A DNA stretch of 64,000 bases from Buddleja alternifolia (taxonomy: Eukaryota > Streptophyta > Magnoliopsida > Lamiales > Scrophulariaceae). Positions within the stretch are counted from its first letter, which is position 1, and every line of letters starts with the position of its first letter. Below are positions 45,401-57,523 of the stretch, piece after piece. The notes beneath the pieces were generated by a model that saw only the letters and a program-made list of their open reading frames with translations, ran no database searches and had not been told where the DNA came from. The stretch covers positions 2,604,001 through 2,668,000 of the forward strand of contig CM033394.1 of assembly GCA_019426215.1 (NCBI GenBank), in the 5' to 3' direction. The translations under genes were made by a program, and so were the position numbers.

Positions 45401-48400
45401 GAAAGAGGAAACAATATTAGAAGTCTGATTCAAATTCGTAAAGTAATTGCATAATAATGACATTGAAAATCTGACAAGAAAGAAACGAGGAAAGAGAGAG
45501 AGAGAGAGGGTACCACAGCACCATTAACCAAAATGTACAAATCCGTAGGTGCCTCATTTTGTAAAATTATATCTTCCCTAGGGGGGAAATACTCGGCCCT
45601 CATCTCTGCGCTACCTGAAAGGATAGAGTATTTGATACCCACGTCGAAAATATATATAACAATTGTTTCTTTATATTTTAGAGGAAAAATGTTATTACCA
45701 GCTGAAAGAGAAGGTCATTTGATACCCCACGAAACAAATACACCCTCTCAACGAGACGGTAGAACAGAGAATTCGAAATGCTTGAACGAATTGCTTTTGG
45801 AAGAGCGTCAAGAGTTTCTTGCTGTTGAAGCCCTTCTGAATCTGTTCTATACTTTAGGCTCAAGTGAGCTAGCATTTGATCTTGCAGTCGAGGAGGCAGC
45901 TGGTTCCGTTTAGCGAAGCTTGATGCAGCATGAATAGTTTCTCTCTGTGGCGTTGAATCAAACATGCAGAAATGGAAAATATTTTAGAAACGAATCAAGT
46001 AATAGAAGAATACTGAAAGTAAAATCACACACAGAGAAACTAGTATTGATTTTAGTTGCAGATTACAAGAAACGCGCCAAAACTTCTTATAACTCGAGTC
46101 TAGTGCTACAGAAACTACAGTAAAATGACCCAAATCCTTCTAGAAGTTGGATTCGTGACTCGAGGTCCTTTCAACAATATTTCCTTCACCGAATTTTACA
46201 ACTCTAAACATGCCAAAACAACTTATAATTGGCGTCTAGTGCTACAATGACTATAGTAAAATGACAAAAAACCATTCTAAAAAGTTGGATTTGTGACTCG
46301 AGTTCCCTTTTACAGTACTCCTTTTATCAAATTCTACAACTCCATCCCCGCCTCTAGGAAATAAAGATGAAAATAGCTAGAGTACTTCAAGACTAAAAGA
46401 CCAAGCACTTTTTCTACACATGAGGCAAATATTTTCATAACTTCCTGGCATGGAAGCAACATTAGTAAACTATTGGTAACATAGACAGCAGTCGGAAAGG
46501 AAAAACAAAATCCAATCCAACTCTTGGAAATAATTCTGATTTAACGCATTTAGAATCTTAGAAAAATTTCAGGAGAAGAGCATATGTACCAGGAAAAAAA
46601 AAACTCATACTTACAAATTTTCTAGTTCTCAAGGTTGATTGAACAATCATGTTGGTCATGTTCCCAATAATATAGGATGTCAGCCCGAGATTAAATAATA
46701 CATAGAAGATAGCAAATATCATTTCGCCTGTGTTTACAGGATGTAAATCACCAAAGCCTGTAGTTGATGCAGTGACGATGGACCAGTAAATAGATATAAC
46801 ATATCTATTCCACAAAGGCACTTTGTGAAAATTTTCGTTCCAATTCCCGATCCACGTCTGCTTTGGGTCGTGGTGTCTATCAGCGAGAAGATAAAAGAAG
46901 CAACCGGCACAATGAATCTCAAATAGAGTGACCTACAAAGTACAAAAGCAAGCTTTATTAGATACATCTCATTTTTGTTCTTGCAATGGAGTAACAATTT
47001 TGTTTCTTAAGATTTACTTACACATATAAGCTTCGCAATTCGAACCAGGAAGTAATTATAGTTTCTGTCTTTCTCCAATCTGCAGTGATATTAAGACATG
47101 AATATATTTAAACATTTCCTATTTGTAACCGTTAGAAGATGAAGAAAATAACACACCGGATCCTCTATTTCAAAATTTTGTTCCATATCATGTACAAACA
47201 CCATGTGTATAAAGTTCACGTCCCTTATATATTTAAGGAAAATTTTTATACACATGGTGTGCATATGCGAAATGGAATAGGAGAAGAAACACCATTTGAA
47301 ATAAAGGATCCACACTGAGAAAATAATGTTACAAAGAGTAGGATCTAGTACAGGGGCTGTACCCTGCACCCCCCCCCCCCCTTTCAACTTTCTATAATCT
47401 CAAGTTTTATATGTAAATCAAACAAAATACAAATTTTAACCCCCTTCATAAATTGACCTATCTCTCTCGATACCCCAGCCTAAGAAATCTTGCTCCGACC
47501 CAATATTGTTACTTAAATGAACTCAATGTAACAAGTTATCATCACATTTGCATTTTTATTGTGAAAAGCAATCAAACTACTTACAAAAAAGTAATATAAA
47601 AACAATAGTATTGAATTATGTGGTCTTCCAAAATTTGCAAACCATAATTTTATCACAATATCTCCATATCTGCCGAAATTTTACCTCTGGAACATTGCGC
47701 CGACTCTTCTAAGACGCCAAAGACGGAGCATACTAAAGTAGCCATATGATTCGACATGACGAGGCAAAACTTTCATTGCAAATTCTAAAGGTATGGTGGA
47801 AATGACATCGAAGACCAACCAGGTTCTAGCATACCTCAAAGCAATTCGCTTTGGATTGTGGATGAGAAGATAAGTTGCTTTGTCGAGGTAAGCAACAAAG
47901 AATGTTAAGATCACATCAATAGCGAAAAATCCATTTACAATGTTGTCCGTGATGGCGAGGGACCCACGAGGAGGTCCCTTATGGAAACCAAATTCAAAAG
48001 GAGACACCCATGCTGTGTAGAACACCAATATTATCAAGAATGTTTCCCAAGCTCTGCATAATATCAAAAGGAAGCTGATTAATCTTGACAGGGAAAATAA
48101 AAACTGAATACAACCAAAATGGTAAAAAAAAAAAAAAAACTCATAAGTACATTAAACTCATAAGTGTTCAATGGCAACTGCAAAATAACTAAATTAGGTG
48201 AGTTAGGATACGATTACAGTACTTGATAAAATCACACTCAACCCGTAATTAGACACATACAAGTTTCTATTACATGTGAACGTCGAAAGTGATTAAAATA
48301 CATTAGAGTGAAACAGAGAAGAACAGAGTAAATAGAAAGATTTGAAAGAACATGAAAAGTGGAAAAGGATTGTATTTACTCCCGTTAAAATTCTCAGTTA

Positions 48401-49132
48401 GCGCAGAGCTTTTGTACTGCACAAAGCCTCATAGAATTGCATTTTATTTTCATCGTTTTCTCCCTTACTACTTGAACAATAATACAATTTTTCAGACTGA
48501 AACGATCACTATCATGCCATGTGAACTTCTTGAATTCAAATTAGAGACTGAATGGTGTACACATTCCAAATTCACTAGCAGAGCAATGTGCACAAGACTT
48601 TATATTTGCTGATAAAATAGAAGTAATTCAATATTCTCAATAAAAGATACACTTATGCATAAAACCAAATTAGAATATTTACATCATTAATAAGGAAAAT
48701 AATCAGAACAAAATTTCAAAAACATAATACAATATATATAAGAGCAAACACACACACACACACGTGTGTGTGTGTGTGTAAAACCCCAACCCTCAGAAAC
48801 ACAAAAATTCAAATAAAACTTACCAAGTATAGAAGTGTGCTGTATAGTATATCAAATTAATTGCACTACTAACTCATTAATTACGTACAAGTACATAAAC
48901 AGTACACACATGCACTATGTTTCAAATTACATATATACGTACAGCTGCATGTATGTATATGTTTATACCTGTAGCGGCGATCGAAGGGGGGGATAATATA
49001 GCGATGAGGCTTCATTCCGCCGCTGCTACGAGCGCCGAGGGCTGGAAGAATAGTACTCGAGACGCTGTGATAACTTCGTTCATCTCTCGAGAAGCTCTCA
49101 ATTTCACTCTCAATCTCTCTCATCCCACACAT
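42436..49132 (-). CDS. AKT6-like: Shaker-type inward K+ channel, AKT1/AKT6(SPIK)-like, 12 exons; exon 6 out of phase
   Basis: Exons (minus): 49132-48969, 48053-47685, 47079-47022, 46932-46615, 45944-45699, 45614-45514, 45394-45362, 45249-45064, 44522-44328, 44232-44157, 43882-43283, 42710-42436. The plasma-membrane tetrameric channel family mediates K+ uptake. The start at MCGMREIE aligns with AKT N-termini, although in-frame Met codons exist upstream to 49210. S1 starts at [15 protein letters not shown]; the S4 voltage sensor is [11 protein letters not shown] (about residues 160-175); the pore is [10 protein letters not shown] (filter at about 256-259); C-linker and cNBD span about 304-500 ([34 protein letters not shown]); ankyrin repeats about 520-690 ([14 protein letters not shown]); the C-terminal KHA domain about 790-872 ([14 protein letters not shown]). 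Wording ([25 protein letters not shown]) favours the AKT5/SPIK side. Exon 6 is 101 nt (99 expected), giving a frameshift unless the AG before ATGAGG (45603) is used as acceptor. Confidence 0.88.
43981..44076. repeat. Foldback (MITE-like) inverted repeat in channel intron 10
   Basis: Arms of about 38 bp, TATGGTGGATCAGATCTAAT... at 43981-44018 and the imperfect inverse at 44039-44076, can form a hairpin around TTAAAATGCAGGGG. It lies between exons 10 and 11. Confidence 0.6.
44547..44904. mobile_element. Stowaway-type (Tc1/mariner) MITE in channel intron 8
   Basis: The left end CTCCCTCAGTCCCATAA and the right end, reverse-complemented, CTCCATTCGTCCCACAAA match the CTCCCTCCGTCCC Stowaway terminus. 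The element is flanked by TA at 44545-44546 and 44905-44906. It is 358 bp and non-coding. Confidence 0.85.
45990..46350. repeat. Retroelement-like repeat with tandem 135-bp units in channel intron 4
   Basis: Two degenerate tandem units (about 46075-46213 and 46214-46350) share TCTAGTGCTACA, ACTATAGTAAAATGAC, GTGACTCGAG and TTCTACAACTC phrases. The start (GTAAAATCACACACAGA) resembles BOR intron 5 (GTAAAATCAGACACAGA at about 26760), so the same repeat family sits in introns of both genes. Confidence 0.6.
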
Positions 49133-49238
49133 TGTGCCCTTCGATTTTCGTTCTTTGGAGCGCTTTAATGGCGGTTTTATTCCCCATTCCTCCATCTTCA
49201 TTGCCCTCAACTTGTGTGTTCAATTTGTGCAGTCATAT

Positions 49239-49271
<33 letters not shown>

Positions 49272-49480
49272 TATATGTGTGTATGTGTCTGTGTGTGTGT
49301 GTGTGTTCGTGTTCTTTCTTTTTCGTGGGGTTTATATAATTTTTTTTTTTTTTGACAGTGTTTATATATTGTTTTACTGAGGTTAATTTGATCAAATATA
49401 TATTTGATTTTGTTTTGGTATTAATACTATCTCAGGTGAAATTCGCGGTGGCTATTCCGAATGTGTACTTGTAGCACAAG

Positions 49481-49527
<47 letters not shown>

Positions 49528-51143
49528 TTCTAGGAAATAAACTCTAATCCCTATTGTATCAAAATTGGAAAATTCATACTACCCACTTGGGTACGTGTTC
49601 AATTGAGATTTAAACCATTGGATATGCACATGGTGACGTCATAACGTGAAATAATCATCTCATCATATGTATGATTCAACAATTTAAAACTCACTTGGGC
49701 ACGTATCAAAATACTATAAGTCGATCAATCGACAACCCATAATTGGCTTTCATAAAATGGTATATTATAAATTCTCAATAAACCCGTAAAGATAACATCA
49801 AATGGAAAGCTAGAGAATTAAATATTAGATAAAATTATAGCGAAAGTGGTGATTATTTCTCTAAAATATTGGTAGGAAGATGTGCGTGTGTGTGTGTATA
49901 TATATATATATATATTATTTCATTTATATAATGATTGATAGAAATAATTATTTCTAGGGAATGTATTAATAACTAAACATCACCTTTTTTACTTCTTTTG
50001 TATGGACAAAAGCTAATGTATAATGAATCAAAATATTTGAGGGCATTGTCTCATTGAACTTAATTGTTCACATAACATATGTTCTTTTATATTGAATTTG
50101 GATAAATAAAAATATTAATTTTTCATTTAAAATAGTCAAATTTCGTGGATAGTTATCTATTGTTTTATTTTTAAATATTTATTTTATCAAGCTTATTAAT
50201 CATGTACTCCAAATTTTAACAAAATTAATCCGATTTAATACTTATATAAATAATTTTTTAATTAAAACATTAATCATTAAAATTGAATTAAATATCTTAA
50301 TGTTGCAGGCAATGTATGAATAAATTATGTAACAATATATGTATATTTTTCATTATTTTTTTTCTACCTAAAACCAAACAAATCGTTGATATTTTTCTTT
50401 AATTTTGTTGGCGCCAGTTGGACACTTATTACAACTTTGCTTCTTGTTTATTGTTTTCTTGTTTTGTTTTGGTTTGGCCTTTTAGTTATGGTTCAATCAC
50501 GATTTTCGTGACCAATCTATATAAGGAAATTTATTGTTTGCTACTTTTTGTTTCATTGATATGTAGTCATCTATGATGCACCGATACTCTAAAAAATCAG
50601 TTTGTGCACTGTTGGACACACGTTATGTCCGTGTCTTGCTATTAAGAGAAAGGAAAAAATACACATGTGCAATCGTGTCTGAACCGTGTCTATGTACTAA
50701 TTTTTTTATGAATTGACGTGTCCTGTGTCAATGTCATGTCGGTGTTCGTGTCCCGTGTCCGTGTCTATTCATCATAGGTAGTCATATACAAACTTCTTGT
50801 TTTCATAATGAATAAGTCTTTATATCACATAAGACAATATTTTTATGTTTTTTCTTATTGTTTTTCTGTTTTATTTTTTCTTAAACTTAATCATATGGTG
50901 TGGCTTAAACAAGTTGGTAATGTGAATTTATTGTGATAATATGGGATGGACATATGTTGATGAGGCCATTTATGAAGAAATCATAAGACCATAATATTCC
51001 CATTATTTGAAAATACTGACACTAAATAAGATACAATCTTGTCCGATTCAACCCGAGTTCAAGTCAGGACCTAGAAAGACACTTATAGATCTCGTGTCAA
51101 TCACCTCATAGGGAAACGGCATATGGATTAGTAACATGACCGA
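49133..51143 (-). promoter_or_regulatory. Upstream region of the K+ channel, AT-rich
   Basis: No other gene. Microsatellites: (TA)n at about 49239-49268 followed by (TG)n at 49276-49304, then (CA)n(TA)n at 49482-49519 and (TG)n(TA)n at 49884-49914. A T-rich run is near 49340-49352. 50570-50780 contains degenerate CGTGTCC / GTGTCGGTGTTCGTGTCCC phrases, a common dispersed plant repeat. No promoter element is resolved beyond the AT-rich context. Confidence 0.45.
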
Positions 51144-51286
51144 GGGAAATTCTAGCCCGCTCCCGGCTCGGCCAATCTCATTTGTATTTTATAAAATAAC
51201 TTACCAATTATATGTTAAGTGTAATACACTCTCCTTGTAAAATACACTTGGGTGCAGTCAAGCCGAGTCTGGGCTAGAATTTTCCC
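51144..51286. mobile_element. MITE copy 2 (GGGAAATTCTAGCCC family)
   Basis: 143 bp. The left end GGGAAATTCTAGCCCG and the right end, reverse-complemented, GGGAAAATTCTAGCCCAG form the terminal inverted repeat. The interior matches 7072-7242 (CACTCTCCTTGTAAAATACA). Confidence 0.8.
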
Positions 51287-51775
51287 ATGAGGTAACACAT
51301 ACTGTATAAACTATAAATGCCCCTAAAATAAATGCATAAGGTATGCATTTTATACGCTATCAATTTACGTGGTGTTATTAGCTATATTCACAGCTTTTAT
51401 CTGATTTTAAGCATTGAAAAAGTTTAGATGAAGAAAATATCACCAGTAAACACTAACGATTATGTGATTTCAAAGTCTTTTCTCCTATAAAAGGAGATTG
51501 AGATTATCGCAACTGGACTTCTACTAATCTCAAATCATAGTCCAAAATTATATCGAAATCACAATTTTCGAGTGAGTTCGGCTTAACTTTTATATATATA
51601 ATTAATTGCGGAGAACTAATTCTCGTATAATTGATTATGACTAAGGTTGAATTTATAATTGTATCCAAATGCGATTTTCCAACTCAAAAAAACCTAATCT
51701 AAATTATACAAATGAGGACTAAAACTCGTTCAAATCGCAATTACAATCCAAATACGGAATTTGACTTCTCACCTG
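51287..51775. other. AT-rich intergenic spacer
   Basis: No gene or clear repeat recognised. It ends in ACCTG, the target duplication of the next element. Confidence 0.5.
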
Positions 51776-54668
51776 TGTTAGATTAGAGAAAACTGTTGGG
51801 AAATCGATTCAAAATCAAACCCAAATTGGTACGCAGCGGAATTATAATAGAGACCTAGCTCTTATGCGCACATGCATGACATCAAAAAATTAAAGCATAC
51901 ATACTATGACTTAAAGCAATTAATTAAACACTTTAATTAATAATTATTATTGCCTATCTATAGCTAACAATTAAAAGACTACATAATTAAACACTTTAAT
52001 TAAAAACAATAATTGAATAACTATAAAAACAATAATAATTGAAAACGAGGAAAACAAACCTTACACCGAAGATTGGAACTCGCCGGTAAAAGAAGAACTC
52101 GTTCACCGCAAAGCCTTCTTCGCAATGCCTCAACAAACTCGGGAGTGTGGGCTCCAAAAATACTACTAAAATAAAACTCCGTAAATGGAATTTTATTTTC
52201 TTAAAAGCTAGCTTGCTCTCGTAAAAATATACAAGAACTTCTTGCTTTCGTTTTTGTTTTTTGTGTGTTTGAACTTGTAAATGATACCCCTTTATATAGG
52301 GTGAAAAAGAAAGAAATTTGAATAAAAAAAATAAGTGGGATTGTTAAATAAGAAAAAGAAAACTTAGTGGGGTGAAAAAGGACAAAAGAAATTTTGACAA
52401 TAGCAGTTGGTGGTTGGCTGCTGCGCGTGAACAGTACGCTATTGTTCACGCACGTGAGCAGTACGCACATACTATTCACGTGCAATTTTTTTTTCTTTTT
52501 CCTTTTTTTTTAATTAAATCACTATTTAATTAAATATCTTTTTCCAAACATATTTCCCACGTTAATTTTTCATTTAAGTTCAAACTTATCCATCTAATGG
52601 ATATACTTTAGTATTTATTTGTAGAGTTTCAATTTGAGGTTTGCGAAGGGACCTTAGGGAAAATTAATTTTAGCTCCAAGTAGATTAAATCAAATTATCA
52701 TCACATGATAATATTTAATATCACTTAACAATATTTAATTTCACTAAATAAATATTGTTGCACTCTAAAATTAACTTCAATTTATTTTTGAGTTCCCATT
52801 CTTTCGTAAAGAAATATTTCATTAACTCCTCTATTAAATATCCATGAAGAAATAAAATTGAGACTACTTTTATTTTATTTCTCACATCTTATCCTATAAT
52901 GCTCAATTTGCTTTTTATCAACTTTCCAAATGAAAAACTATTTTTCATATAATTTCAGCGACACTTCACTTGAAACACTTTGGCCAAAGTTTTAGAAAAG
53001 TCGAACATTGCAAATCCATTATAGGGGATATATCTTATCTCTTATAGAGATTATAGATCCCATATGAATGTCCTTTCCAATCACATTTTTATATCATTAC
53101 CCAATGTATAAAGTATATTGGTCACCGAAAACCTCACTTCTAAATACATCAAAGCAATGTGCACTAGATGCATTAGTCCACGACAATCATAGGATTAAGA
53201 GTTATTGTTCAAAATTATTTATTTTCGATAGTAGTCAAAATAAATAATTTGATTGGTCCGGTTAAGTGTTTCAATCTAATTGATTTACACGAATATACTA
53301 TATATGGAATCCCTATTCCCAAGATTAAGACAAATCATCGAATATAGCATATTATAGTCTTTAGCAGATAAGACGCTCATTCTTATCACCGACTATAACC
53401 AATTTATAATAACACATGATATACGTAATCCAAGTCTTTCATGGAACATCACTTCCATTTGGATTCTCATATGTAATTATGGACTATGCCTATCCCATAG
53501 GACATTTAGTAATACTCATAACTTCTAATATATATTATTTATTTATTCATAATAAACACATTAAATAATTGGATTTTAGGGCACATTCCTAACAAAAACC
53601 CCGTAAGGAGCCTTTATTGATGAATAACATATATATAGATACAATAGATAAGAAACCCTAAACTATCAATAAGGTAAAAGATAAACATGGAAAAGATACA
53701 AAGATATCCTAAATCTATACAAAGATACTTAATATATTTAACACTCCCCCGCAGTCGAAACGGTTGGTTCTTGAACAGTGAGACTGGACCGAAAAATCAG
53801 AGCTGGGACGGGAGTCCTTTGGTGTAGAGAATGCTGAGTAGAACCACAACCACGAGGGTTTCCACGACATGTATCACCAACAAGGTAAGAAGAAAAGTAA
53901 TTTCGATGAAAACTCTCAAGATGGAGCAGTTTCGCCCAAAAAATAAATAAATAAAATAAACAATCGAAACAACATGACAAAAGTCTCATATTGATTCATA
54001 TTTAGCAGAAGAGAGATTAGAGTGAGGGTTGGAGAAAGATATGGCGGCTGGTAATAGAGAACAGCGCCGGGCTCATAACGTGGGCTTGTAACCTAGGATT
54101 TGAGAAGAAGAAAGAATATGGGGGCAGTTTGGGAAAAAAAATAATACATGGTCTATATATTTTGAGATAAAATAGAATTTTGATGTGGGCTATTACAGAA
54201 AATAGGATTAAAGGTTGGGCCCAGTGAGAGATGAGAAGGAAGCTGTGCGTGATTGAAGCAACAGCTTGACCATGTGCGCACAAAGTAGAGTTGAGGACAG
54301 CGGAAGAGGTAGAATTTTCGGCGGAGATAGAGGGAGAATTTCCAGCGACGGCTGAAGAGGAATTTTTGGCAACAGAAACAAAGATAAAGAAAAAAAAACT
54401 ATACTAAACTAAACTAGATAAGGTGCGTCGGGCGGGGTCGGCGACTTGAGGATGGCGGAAGCGAGAGATCGAGATACCATGGCTTGAAGCCTTGACTCTG
54501 ATACCATGTTAGATTAGAGAAAACCCTGTATGGAACCTTTATTGATGAATAACATATATATAGATACAATAGATAAGAAACCCTAAACTATCAATAAGGT
54601 AAAAGATAAACATGAGAAAAATACAAAAATATCCTAAATCTATACAAAGATACTTAATATATTTAACA
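51776..54668 (-). mobile_element. TRIM-like LTR element, copy 2, with a solo LTR inside its left LTR
   Basis: The right LTR is 54507-54668 (162 bp). The left LTR is 51776-51793 plus 53600-53743 (162 bp), split by 51794-53594. The target duplication ACCTG is at 51771-51775 and 54669-54673. The primer-binding site TGGTATCAGAG is the minus strand of 54496-54506, directly at the LTR. The polypurine tract is GCGGGGGAG on minus next to 53743. The interior 53744-54506 (763 bp) has no gag or pol. Related to copy 1 at 7657-23235. Confidence 0.9.
51794..53594 (-). mobile_element. Solo LTR of a larger LTR retrotransposon (1801 bp)
   Basis: Begins TGTTGGGAAATCG, ends CATTCCTAACA and is flanked by AAAAC at 51789-51793 and 53595-53599. 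No internal domain is present, so it is a solo LTR produced by recombination. A minus-strand TATA-type motif (CTATATAAAGGGG) is near 52289-52301, suggesting minus orientation. The CACGTG-like phrases near 52440-52490 form short inverted repeats. Small frames such as 52201-52485 are not genes. Confidence 0.85.
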
Positions 54669-54673
54669 ACCTG

Positions 54674-55599
54674 CGGTATCAAACGAGCCTAAAAAGGATA
54701 ATTGTCGACTCAACCTAAATATGAGTGATAATACACGTATGCATGCCTAATGAAATGTTCAAGATCCGCCCACCAATTGCTTATATTTTAAAAAAATTTG
54801 TTAAAAAAAATTAATGGATTAAACATAGCTTGGATTCACATAATTATGTTATTGCCATAAATTGATATCTTCTCGTATTAAATACTAATGATAGAACGAT
54901 GAAACATAAGTTGACGATATGTAACACTGAATTATGAAAAATCATCAAATTTAATCTAAGCCTAACGTACAATTAACTTGTTATTTTAGATTTTGTGATA
55001 TTAGACACCTAATGAAATATCATGTGATTTTTAAGAAGTCATGTGATTTTAAATTCTGATGCAATATAGTTGTTTATGTACATAAATTTTATATTAAGTC
55101 TCACTATATGGATGCTTTTTATTTGTCAAAAGATTGGAGTCGCTATAACTCTTAAGAATAGCCCCAAAAGCGCGTAATTATCTAAAAACAAAAATCTAAG
55201 ACAACCCAAAATGATGTTATTTTATAATGAATTTAGTGCAATAGAGTTCATACACTTTTTACAATTAAATTCATAGTGGAGGTGGGGTGAATTATATCAA
55301 CAAATATCTACTTATCAATGGTTATAGTTAGATCGGTGTCAATAAATTGGTTCAAAATAAAATTATCCCCTAACTAAATCCAATGCAAATGTGAATTTGT
55401 AAATACTTATATTAAATTATTTCCCCATTATTGCCGAAAAGACAACGATGTTGATTGAAATTAATGCAATATCTATACATTTATGAATATTTACCACAAC
55501 AAAGAGAAAAGGCATTTATGGATGGATCATGGATCTGTCAAAAATTCTCGTAGCAAGCGTTGCACTCACTTCAACACCTGATCAATCATCAATAAGATA
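54674..55599. other. AT-rich intergenic DNA, no gene seen
   Basis: No coding frame, tRNA or clear repeat was recognised. It ends in a (TA)n tract at about 55600-55621. Confidence 0.5.
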
Positions 55600-55621
55600 T
55601 ATATATATATATATATATATA

Positions 55622-57486
55622 GTCAAGATTTAATACACATCCTATATTAAATAAGATATAAGACTCAATCTACACTATTGAATCCATTAAATCCAGCAAT
55701 CCAAAAAAGAAGCAAAAAATAGGTGGGAAATTGATTCCAATTGAATCAGAAGTATAATAGTAAAAAAATATCATTATACAGCATCTTCCTAAAATCTCTC
55801 AATTTGAAAAGCACAAAATCTCCCCCACAATCTCTCAATTTGTTTCCAAGATTAACTCACGCAAATAAGGTGAAGCTTTTGCATCGATCTTTTTCTTCAC
55901 AGAAATTAGGGTCGCGTTATCGGCGCTTTTGAGATTTTTCAATTGTCGAAGAATTTCTATGGAGTTTTGCAATTCTGGGAAGATTACAACCAACAAGAAT
56001 TTTCGCATTTTCTTTAGGTTAATAGAAATCCATTCTTGTATTTCCTACTATTTTCTGATGGGACTTTTACCTTTATGCAAAATGTGTCAAGCAAATATGA
56101 CCACCAAATATGTATATTATGCAAATCAAGCTTTTGCATCAATTTTGCTTCCATTTTGCATCAATTGAAGTCAAATCACACTCAATCACATTATAGAAGC
56201 AATATATTCGATTTTTTTAGCAAATATGAGGTCGAAAAATACTCTCAGAATGTATAAACACATACTGTATAATGTGTTATAAGATACTGTATAATGTTTT
56301 ATAACATACTGTATAATGGTTTATAAGATTGTAGTTGTATGATGAATAAACACACACTGTATAATGTGTTGTCATATACTGTATAATGAGTTATAAGTTA
56401 CTGTATAATGTGTTATAACATACTGTATAATGGTTTATAAGATTGTAGTTGTATGATGTATAACATACACTGTATAATGTGTTATCATATACTGTATAAT
56501 GGGTTAGAAGATGTTGTATAATGTGTTATAATATACTGTATAATGGTTTATAAGATTGTACTTGTATGATGTATAAACACAGACTATATAATGTGTTATC
56601 ATATACTGTATAATAGGGTATAAGATACTGTATAATATGTTATAACATACTATATAATGGTTTATAAGATTGTAGTTGTATGATGAATAAACATACATTG
56701 TATATCACTGTTGTAGTTACTGTATAATGGTTTATAAGCTACTGTATAATGGTGTATAAGATACTGTATAGAGGTTTAATGTAATTTTTTTGAAGAAGAC
56801 AATATCAAATGAACCTCTACGCATGCAAGTATCAAATTCACTTTATAAATAATCAACTCACAAAATGAATTCTTATAACAGAAGACGAATTCTGTTATGA
56901 AAGTATCAAATTCACTTCATGAAATAAAAAAGACCTAATCATTTCACAAAATTTAACAGAAGACGAATTCTTAATTTCCAAACTTTCGATCTTTACAGCG
57001 ACGATCTCGAAAATGAACACACAAAAAATACATACAAACAGCTACTGTATGTAATTTTTACTGCGTGAATTGACGATGATGAATTGCAGATGAATATATC
57101 TTATATTAATGATGAATTGTCGATGATTCTGAGCTGAAATTACCGATGTGAGATGAAATTGCCGATGATGAATTGATGATATATGACTTGAATATGAATT
57201 TATTATTTTCTGTATCAAACGTATATCTTCTGTTTACTGAATTTGGAAGGAGTAATTAAAAATAGAAGAAGAATATTTTATTGCGTAAAATAAGGGATTT
57301 GATTTGGCTCCTGTATGTTATTTGCATGGGTTTGTTAGACCTATTGACCAAAATGCCCCCATCATCATTAAATTAAATATAAAATCTGAAATAATGGCTT
57401 TAAATATGGACCTTGGGATCAAATGGTTTAAATGGTTTAGATTGGGTTTTATATCTTACCTAAACTATAAGGATGTATTTGATCCA

Positions 57487-57491
<5 letters not shown>
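55622..57491. mobile_element. Terminal-inverted-repeat element in a (TA)n tract, carrying a minisatellite
   Basis: The left end (ATTTAATACACATCC, AAGATATAAGACTCAATC) pairs with the right end read in reverse (ATCAAATACATCC, AAGATATAAAACCCAATC) over about 85 bp at moderate identity. Both ends abut (TA)n microsatellites (55600-55621 and 57492-57522). The interior holds T-rich sequence, an array of short tandem repeats (56258-56775) and GATGATGAATTG phrases. No transposase. Class unknown; Mutator-like or (TA)-targeting 'Micron'-like. Confidence 0.55.
56258..56775 (+). repeat. Higher-order minisatellite, inner unit about 20-23 bp, outer period about 114 bp
   Basis: The inner unit ATACTGTATAATGnGTTATA is repeated many times. 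Every five or so units a variant block TTTATAAGATTGTAGTTGTA plus TGATGAATAAACA marks a higher-order unit of about 114 bp, seen about three and a half times. Variants are shared between outer units, the pattern expected from block-wise duplication. Confidence 0.85.

Positions 57492-57523
<32 letters not shown>

Noticed and set aside
45533..45913. Plus-strand open frame of 126 codons
   Set aside because: Antisense shadow of K+ channel exons 5 and 6.
52201..52485. 94-codon minus-strand frame as a gene
   Set aside because: Lies wholly within a solo LTR and has no domain resemblance.
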